A DNA stretch of 64,000 bases from Symbiodinium natans (lineage: Eukaryota; Sar; Dinophyceae; Suessiales; Symbiodiniaceae), in the NCBI GenBank assembly GCA_905221605.1, contig CAJNDS010002254.1, positions 186,001 to 250,000 of the forward strand, given 5' to 3'. Positions 58,079 through 64,000 of the stretch are shown here, in pieces. The translations under genes were made by a program, and so were the position numbers. How positions within the stretch are numbered: position 1 is the stretch's first letter; each line of letters begins with the position of its first letter. Under the pieces are notes generated by a model that did not search any database, had not been told where the DNA came from, and was given only the letters and a program-made list of their open reading frames with translations.

Positions 58079-58258
58079 AGCCCTCCGCGCCCTCCGCGCC
58101 CTCCGCGCCCTCCGCGCCCTCCGCGCCCTCCGCGCCCTCCGCGCCCTCCGCGCCCTCCGCGCCCTCCGCGCCCTCCGCGCCCTCCGCGCCCTCCCCGCCC
58201 TCCGCGCCCTCCGCGACCTCCGCGCCCTCCGCGCCCTCCGCCCTCTGCGACCTCCGCA
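58079..58258 (+). repeat. 9-bp minisatellite CCCTCCGCG, about 19 copies
   Basis: Nearly perfect 9-bp units with a few variants at the right end (CCCTCCCCG, ACCTCCGCG). Because the period is a multiple of three and the unit has no stop in any frame, it opens long frames on both strands. Confidence 0.95.
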
Positions 58259-58735
58259 CCCCCACCCAGGACACACCTAAGGGTCTATTCTGCGGGTGCG
58301 TTGCGTCTATTCTGCGGGTGTCCATCTTTCGAGGGGCCCCCCGCCCTCCAAAAATCAAAAATCGATAATTAGTCACGACGATGCTGACTGTGTCGTCGCC
58401 ATCCGTCCGACCCTCCTCCGTTGACTGTCTCCTCTTCGTGGCCTTTTTCGCCACGCTCTGGACTGGACTTCGCCGCGATTGTAACGCCGCCTTCCCGCTA
58501 CCCCACCTCAAGGCTTTGGTTAATGAAAGACCGCAACAAGCAGTTAAGCGAAACGCAAAGGTCGCTGCGGGTCCTTGTCACAGCGAGAGAAGGTGGCTTC
58601 AGGTAGGGTTTTGCCCCTGGCATGGCCTTCTTGTATGTTTTCAGTTCCTTGGGGGCAGGTCTCTTCATCGTGTATTCTCGCGAAGCAACGATCTTTGAAC
58701 GTGTGCTCATCTTCGCTGCATACTGCGTGCAGCAT

Positions 58736-58938
58736 GCTTGATGCGGAGGTGTTTTTCTCCGCCGAGTTCTGCACGCCGCTCACCCCTGACGGGGTGCTGC
58801 GGGTCTGCTCTCGGATGGAGACTCCTCGGTGTGCGCATCAGCGTGCTTGATGCGGAGGTGTTTTTCTCAGCCGAACTGACCGCTCCTTGCTCTTCGGCAG
58901 GGGTCGTGCGGGTGTGCTCTCGGATGGAGACTCCTCGG
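58736..58938 (+). repeat. tandem duplication, period 109 bp
   Basis: Copies at 58736-58829 and 58845-58938 share GCTTGATGCGGAGGTG... at the start and TCGGATGGAGACTCCTCGG at the end, with a diverged middle. Confidence 0.8.
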
Positions 58939-59271
58939 CGTTCCGGATTCGAAGCGACTCGAAGCACAGGTTGCCGATCAGCTCTGCGCCTCCGCCTGCT
59001 GAGATGATCTAAGAATTAGAGACACGCAAGGGGTTTTTGAATTGGAATAGAATTTGTAGATGTATGAACCCCAGCAATCCAGCAAATGGAATGGAAATGA
59101 TACAGGAGGCGACTATCGTTTAAGAATAGGGAGCTCAACAACAGCAATGGTAGGAATAGGGAGACGTTGTAATTTTAACGCTACGCGACCCGCCTCGGCC
59201 CGGCCCAGCGCATCCACGTGAGCATGGTGATTCCGCAGCGCCCAAGTCGCTGGACCCCAAGCAATAAGGGT
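58939..59271. other. single-copy spacer
   Basis: No repeat or gene recognised. Confidence 0.35.
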
Positions 59272-59345
59272 TGGGTTTAGGGTTTAGGGTTTAGGGTTCC
59301 GGGTTTATGGTTTATGGTTTAGTTTAGGATTGAGGGCTTAGGGCT
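59272..59345 (+). repeat. telomere-like heptamer tract, G-strand
   Basis: TTTAGGG and variants. Confidence 0.8.
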
Positions 59346-59453
59346 CATGGTTCACGCTTTGGGGTTTAGGGCTTTTTTGGGAGCAGGGTTCAAGACGGTT
59401 CGGCTTGGATTGATCGTAGTGAGCCAGGCCCCTCAGGGGGGTACTAGTGGGGT

Positions 59454-59456
<3 letters not shown>

Positions 59457-59530
<74 letters not shown>
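59457..59530 (+). repeat. G homopolymer, 74 nt
   Basis: An uninterrupted run of G from 59457 to 59530. The length is likely to be unreliable in any sequencing technology. Confidence 0.95.
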
Positions 59531-59531
<1 letters not shown>

Positions 59532-60062
59532 AAAAGGATGGGCGCCTGCTTCAACTGCCTCTGGTCCTGGCGAACCGTCCGCTTGCAGACCCCGGTTTCC
59601 TAGGGGGGGTGCCCATTTGAGGCAAAAAAAGGGGTCTGAAAAAGTGGGAGGATCTGGTCTGACGAGGCCTCGGCGGACTTTTCATGTCATTTAACGGTAG
59701 GTGGTATCAGCAACTTTAATGAAACAAGAGTTGAAAACGATGCAACATTCTCAGGACAACAGTTTTTATGCACCGATGGAAACTATTGCGCAAACTGGGG
59801 GCTCCAGACCTCAGGGAAAGAATGGGAAATGTGCCGGGCCGGTTTTGTGAACTTGCTTTCGGGGACCCTGCGACTCCGTTTTGCCAGACCCCTGCTGAGA
59901 GCTGAAGAAATAGCAAGAACAGCATCTACTAAACATGTGTGCGTGCATTACTCACTGCTGTTGCAGACAGAAAGAAGCCGGTCTGACATGCAGGATCTTG
60001 GGTGGAGCAAACCTGTGCCATCATACTCGTCTCCCCTCCTGCATTGTTTAGCCACGTTACAG

Positions 60063-60106
60063 GAAAAGATCCGGCTCGACGGCGCCAGCACCTCGGAGAC
60101 CTTTTG
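60063..60106 (+). CDS. exon with canonical edges, product unknown
   Basis: Acceptor CCACGTTACAG and a strong donor TTTTG|GTGAGT. The frame reads EKIRLDGASTSETF. Followed by a C-strand-like CCCCAAACCCC tract. Confidence 0.45.
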
Positions 60107-61602
60107 GTGAGTCCGGGTCGAAAAGTCGAACGCGCACGCCCTAAACCCCAAACCCCGAAGCACTCAAGCCCCGAAGGCTTAAAACCGCTAAACCATCGAA
60201 ATCTTCAAAACCTCCAAGCCTCAAACACCCTCAAACCAATTCAACACCGGCCTCTCGTTGCAGCGAAAGCAAGGAACTCAGAGAATGTGATCTACTTCTG
60301 AATTAGTGTGTAAGTAGTGATTGCACCGCTTGCGATTCTAAGTGTATTTTGTGATCTGCTGCAGAAGGCATGGGGGCGTCAACGCTCAGTTCAGAATCCA
60401 TCTGCATGTCGTTGTATCGTTCTTGCGACTCTGACGTGGGGAAGCCTGCGCCCAACTGCGGCAGGCTCCGACGCTGCCCGTTTCCCAAGTGGATGTTTCC
60501 CTGCCTCAAGCAGAACCCTACTCTCGTCTGTGGGACAGACCAGTGGCAACTGTGCCACTTCAGGGCCAACCGGTCAACTGCATCACAGTTTCGTGCCGGA
60601 GCAGGTCCCCAAGTCCCAGACCTTCCTCGGCCCTGAAGCTGAGGGCTACGCTGTGTCCACGTCAGCTCAAGATGAATGTGCTTTCACGGACTACCTTGCA
60701 ACCCTCAATTCCTCTGCGACTGAAAACCAAGGAATGGTGAAGGACAGAAGCCTTGACTTGACGAAGCCACAATTGTGACTGGTGACCTGTGGTTCTTGGA
60801 CCATGTGTCACGCCGGTCAAGCAAAATACTTGTGGAGACCGACCCGAAATTTGGGGAGAGGGGTTCGTGGAAAGGCATTGTGTGCTTACTTCATGCGCTG
60901 CAAATTCAGGCTTTTGCAGGGGCCTTTTCTGAGAAGACTGAAACATGCTGTTTGCCGACCCGCTGCCCACGTCCATCTCTCGAACCATGTTGCGGCATGT
61001 GCTAGCCAGAAGATTTCTGCTCACCTGTGCAACTCGGACAGCACTTGCTTCTCTCGTCAGATCGGTTGGATTGAGTACCGCAACCGAAAGTACAGGTATT
61101 TTGGCTAGAGCTGCAGTTTGGCTCTTCACCCAGACAATATTGGTTTTACCACAAATACGTGAAAGTTGAGATCTTCCAATTAAAACGCAGGAACTAGAGG
61201 TTTGTTTTCCTACAAAAAACAGAAAGAAAAATGCACATTTTCCTATGAAAACCTAGAACCCGCCCCCCGCCCACCCCAGCAAAATAACAAGGCAGCAAAA
61301 AGACTCCACCCCTCTTAGAGACTTAGGGTTGAGGATTTAGGGTTGAGAGGCTTGGGGTTTAGGAAGTTTGGGATCTTCTTTGCGTGCTTATGGCTCAAAG
61401 TTTAGGGCTTAAGAAGGTTAGATGCCCTCCATCCCTGCATTTCGAGACCCCACAGCCCTAGACTTTGCCATCCCCAAAGCCCTGAGCCCTTTGACCCCTG
61501 GTTCTGGGCCCTATATATATATATACACCCTTTAAGGAGTATATGGGTGCCTCATTCCCTCATTCCCTCCTTCCCTACTAAGAACCAGCCCTTTGAGAGC
61601 AG
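60107..61602. other. region with open frames but no recognisable gene
   Basis: The + strand frames at 60317-60778 and 60782-61108 overlap - strand frames of similar length. There is no domain or repeat signal. Possible single-copy exons cannot be separated from noise by eye. TA microsatellite at about 61511-61526. Confidence 0.35.
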
Positions 61603-61677
61603 GAGCAGGCCAGAGAGATCATCGATGGCGACTACCTCCGTCAGCGGGAGCAAGAGGAGACTGGCACCACTGCGGCC
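61603..61677 (+). CDS. helical exon, product unknown
   Basis: After GAGAGCAG the frame reads EQAREIIDGDYLRQREQEET, charged and helical or coiled-coil-like. The right edge lies in a G-run. Confidence 0.4.
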
Positions 61678-62235
61678 CGGGGGGGGGGAGGGGGAGCGAG
61701 GGATTTGAAGCCCTTGAAGATCGAATCTCCTGTCAAGCCTAGACGAGCCCCAAAGGCCTAAAAACCCCAAACCCGATTTTAGCTTTTGTTGGGTTTGGGC
61801 TATGTGTGGTTACGTGCCCATGGATTCGTGCTTCAATGACCGACTTGCCGTTGCCGACCATGTAGCCCATTTTTGTTGTTTGTCAGTTTGTCTGAAGTAG
61901 GAGTGGTGCCCCTAGATTCCCTTCGTTAGGAGGCGCCCAGGTTCTTAAGCACGACGGTCAAACTCTAATCCCTCATGCGCATGCCCCCAGGGAATTTCCT
62001 GTGGCCCAAGGGCAATACCCGAAACCCGAAACCCTAAACCTTGAACCCTAAACCAGCTCTCCTAATCAATCCTGGATCCTCAAGCCCCCGAACCCAGTAC
62101 GTCTCATATTCCCAGGTACCTTTTTTATTTCGCCTTTCAAAGCAAGATAAGGGCTTCCGAAGTGGACACCTCAACCCTAAACCCCAGCTTCGACCGCTCT
62201 CACCTAAGAGCTGATGCCCCCTACCCCGGTCAAAG
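61678..62235. other. spacer with sparse heptamers
   Basis: C-strand heptamers at 62020-62060 and 62170-62190. No gene seen. Confidence 0.35.
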
Positions 62236-62301
62236 GCCACGCCGATGGCCATGATGCCTTCGGAGGCGCAGATGCCACCTGCCCGCAGTTCCCGGGGTCC
62301 G
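62236..62301 (+). CDS. exon-like block with Met/Pro-rich reading
   Basis: Acceptor CGGTCAAAG, then ATPMAMMPSEAQMPPARSSR, ending at G|GTTTAGGG. C-strand before and G-strand after, like the left series. Product unknown. Confidence 0.4.
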
Positions 62302-63355
62302 GTTTAGGGTTTCGGGTTTAGGCCTCGACTGCACGCATCAGGTCAAGGATGAATACGAAATAAATGCTCAAGGGAACGCGGGTTCCCGGCAGAAACCCTA
62401 AACCCAATTCCCGGCTAAGAGCCGCCAAAAGCAACGGACAGTCGGCGAGTCCTGCACAAACCGCTTCAGGGTTCTTAAGGGAGGGCGGTTCAAGGGGGGT
62501 AGGTACCTGGGGCTAAACCCCAAACCCCAAACCTTCAACCTTAAACCCTAAACCCTAAACCGTCAGCCAGGCGGGTGGGGGGACGGGGGGTGGTTGAGGA
62601 TCATGAAGAAACAGCAGGTTCCAGAACGAAAGTTCCATGCAGTATGTAGCTTTGGCAGAGTGCAGAGGTTAGGGTAGTAAATGTGTCTCTTTTTGACTGG
62701 GCGTTGGGAAGTTTAAGAGTGAAACAAGACTTCGTATCTGAACGTGATCTCCCTTCGCCTTCGCGTTCGATTTTAGGTTTTTCGTTTTCCTCTTCTGGTT
62801 GTTGTGTTCAGGACTCAACAGATAAAATCCCGAGAGACAGACGTTGCGTGTCAAAGAGCCCAGGAAGACGGTTAGTCATGTCTTGTTTCGTGTCTTCGTT
62901 CCTCAACTACAGCAAGGAAAAGTTGCAAGAAATTCAACGGGATCAGTTTGTCAAAGTTGCGGAACTTAGTGTTGCAGATGGTTTCTTTTTGCATGTTGGG
63001 GCTGCAGATATTACACAGCTTTCCTGCGAATGTGTCGCTTCTGCAGCTTTCTGAGATAGGTTAGTGGACACTCCAGGGTGGTTTCTGGCTACACATGTTG
63101 GGGTTTTGATCAAATCTATTGCCAATAAGCATGCAGAAGCGAACAAGTGGCTACTATTTGAGAGTCACCTATTCGAGCCGCCCAATGCGCCAGAGCCCTG
63201 CAAAGCAAATGCTGGGGCTGACCGAACTCATGTTGAAAACCAAACAGTGAAAGCCATTCAGGAACCTTAAACCCCTAAGTTCTGAGCCCCGCAACCTCAA
63301 CAAAAACCCAAAACCCTGAACCCAACACCCTGATGACGGCCCTTTTGGCGCCCAG
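62302..63355. other. spacer, single-copy
   Basis: Heptamers at 62395-62405 and 62515-62560. The non-repetitive stretch at 62640-63270 has modest open frames on both strands and no recognised motif. Confidence 0.35.
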
Positions 63356-63421
63356 GTACGGCGGCGGTGGTGGCATCGGCGGCCGCACAGGCCCCCCGAT
63401 GGGAGGAGGCGCTGCTTTCGG
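63356..63421 (+). CDS. glycine-rich exon
   Basis: Acceptor TTTTGGCGCCCAG, then YGGGGGIGGRTGPPMGGGAA, ending at G|GTTTGGGC. The glycine-rich composition is seen in RNA-binding protein tails and elsewhere. Product not assignable. Confidence 0.45.
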
Positions 63422-63462
63422 GTTTGGGCTTTAGGGGTTTAGGGGTTAAGGGTTTAGGTTTT

Positions 63463-63464
<2 letters not shown>

Positions 63465-63502
<38 letters not shown>
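63465..63502 (+). repeat. GT microsatellite, 19 units
   Basis: Uninterrupted (GT)19 within the intron following the glycine-rich exon. Confidence 0.95.
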
Positions 63503-63503
<1 letters not shown>

Positions 63504-63617
63504 ATCTCTTCTTGCATGGCTAAGCACATTCAGGAGTTTTAGGGACGATGACACGAGCTTGACAGGTTTGTAAGGGTTGAGGGACAGGTGTCTTCAGCTT
63601 TACGGTTTCGGGATCAG

Positions 63618-63690
63618 GGAAGAAGGGCATCGTCAGGAGGTGCTATCGCAAGGTCGATATTGAGGATTTGCCTGGTTACGGCACCGGACC
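63618..63690 (+). CDS. basic exon, product unknown
   Basis: Acceptor TTCGGGATCAG, then KKGIVRRCYRKVDIEDLPGY. The right edge is before a C-strand tract. Probably the same gene as the neighbouring exons. Confidence 0.45.
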
Positions 63691-63746
63691 CTACCTAAAC
63701 CCTAACCTAAGTCCTGAAGCCTGAACCCTAAACCCTAAACCCTAAG

Positions 63747-63792
63747 CCGCATCTGACCATCATGGTGTCCTTGTCCTTTGGTGACCTGGGAG
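63747..63792 (+). CDS. short exon, product unknown
   Basis: Acceptor AAACCCTAAG, where the heptamer supplies the AG. The frame reads PHLTIMVSLSFGDLG and the donor is GGGAG|GTGCCT. Confidence 0.4.
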
Positions 63793-63912
63793 GTGCCTAC
63801 AATCGCAGAAAAAAGCGGGAAACCCCAAAACCGCACACCCTGAAACCGAAACCTTTCGAGCTTCAAACCCTCAAGCCCTGAGGCTCTAAACCCCCTAAAC
63901 ACCTTCAGCAAA

Positions 63913-63988
63913 GTCGAGAAGACATGTGCGCGCCTAGAACACCTGGAGAAGAACCGGATAATCTCCTTCTCCTACGAACTCTTAAAAC
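63913..63988 (+). CDS. helical exon at the window edge
   Basis: After CTTCAGCAAAG the frame reads VEKTCARLEHLEKNRIISFS and YELLKQ. It may continue beyond the window. Confidence 0.4.
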
Positions 63989-64000
63989 AGCCCGAAAAAG

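Noticed and set aside
57803-58511. Long - strand and + strand ORFs over the 9-bp array
   Set aside because: Opened by a stop-free 9-bp repeat in several frames at once.

Overview
This is nuclear DNA from an alga, most likely a dinoflagellate. The evidence is: intronless genes lying among genes cut into very small exons; exon joins that only work with GC or GA 5' splice sites; a retroelement Gag with CCCH fingers and GKGKGK-type linkers; an octotricopeptide-type repeat (OPR-type) protein; and, inside the retroelement LTR, a near copy of the 3' half of the dinoflagellate spliced leader (TTTTGGCTCAAG). No bacterial-style operons, rRNA, tRNA or CRISPR arrays were seen.

Layout. From 1 to about 25.6 kb, the + strand is filled with degenerate Arabidopsis-type telomere-like heptamers (CCCTAAA on one strand, TTTAGGG on the other). 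About 27 short GC-rich blocks of 45-90 bp lie among them, and they read as exons of one or more tetratricopeptide (TPR) repeat proteins. Most blocks have the C-rich strand just upstream and the G-rich strand just downstream, so introns tend to begin with TTTAGGG arrays and end with CCCTAAA arrays. Two intronless genes lie in the same stretch: a PLP-dependent cysteine synthase/cysteine desulfhydrase-like enzyme (7260-8534) and an OPR-type protein built of exact 120-bp units (about 11.1-12.2 kb, with one frameshift).

From 25.7 to 56.0 kb there is an AT-only satellite tract, a 660-bp MITE-like element with 20-bp terminal inverted repeats, and a very large LTR retrotransposon on the - strand (27448-55483). 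The retrotransposon has 309-bp LTRs that look identical, TG...CA ends and a 4-bp target duplication (AGTT). It is interrupted by exactly 100 N (40932-41031), and about 10.67 kb is present on both sides of this gap as two slightly different copies. Without that duplication, the element would be about 17 kb. Its domain order on the sense strand is: Gag with two CCCH fingers, retropepsin-like, zinc ribbons plus one membrane segment, RT thumb/connection, RNase H, DDE integrase, methyltransferase-like domain, RT fingers/palm with YVDD, Tpt1/KptA-like RNA 2'-phosphotransferase, C2H2 finger, then (in another frame) RanBP2 fingers, a membrane segment and a phospholipase-D-type (HKD) domain. The separation of RT palm from RT thumb/RNase H and the three accessory enzyme-like or membrane modules are the most unusual content of the window.

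From 56.0 to 64 kb the sequence returns to single-copy DNA with telomere-like heptamers, minisatellites (a 9-bp CCCTCCGCG array, a ~50-bp imperfect array, a 109-bp duplication), a 74-nt G homopolymer and several more small exon-like blocks near the right end whose product was not recognised.
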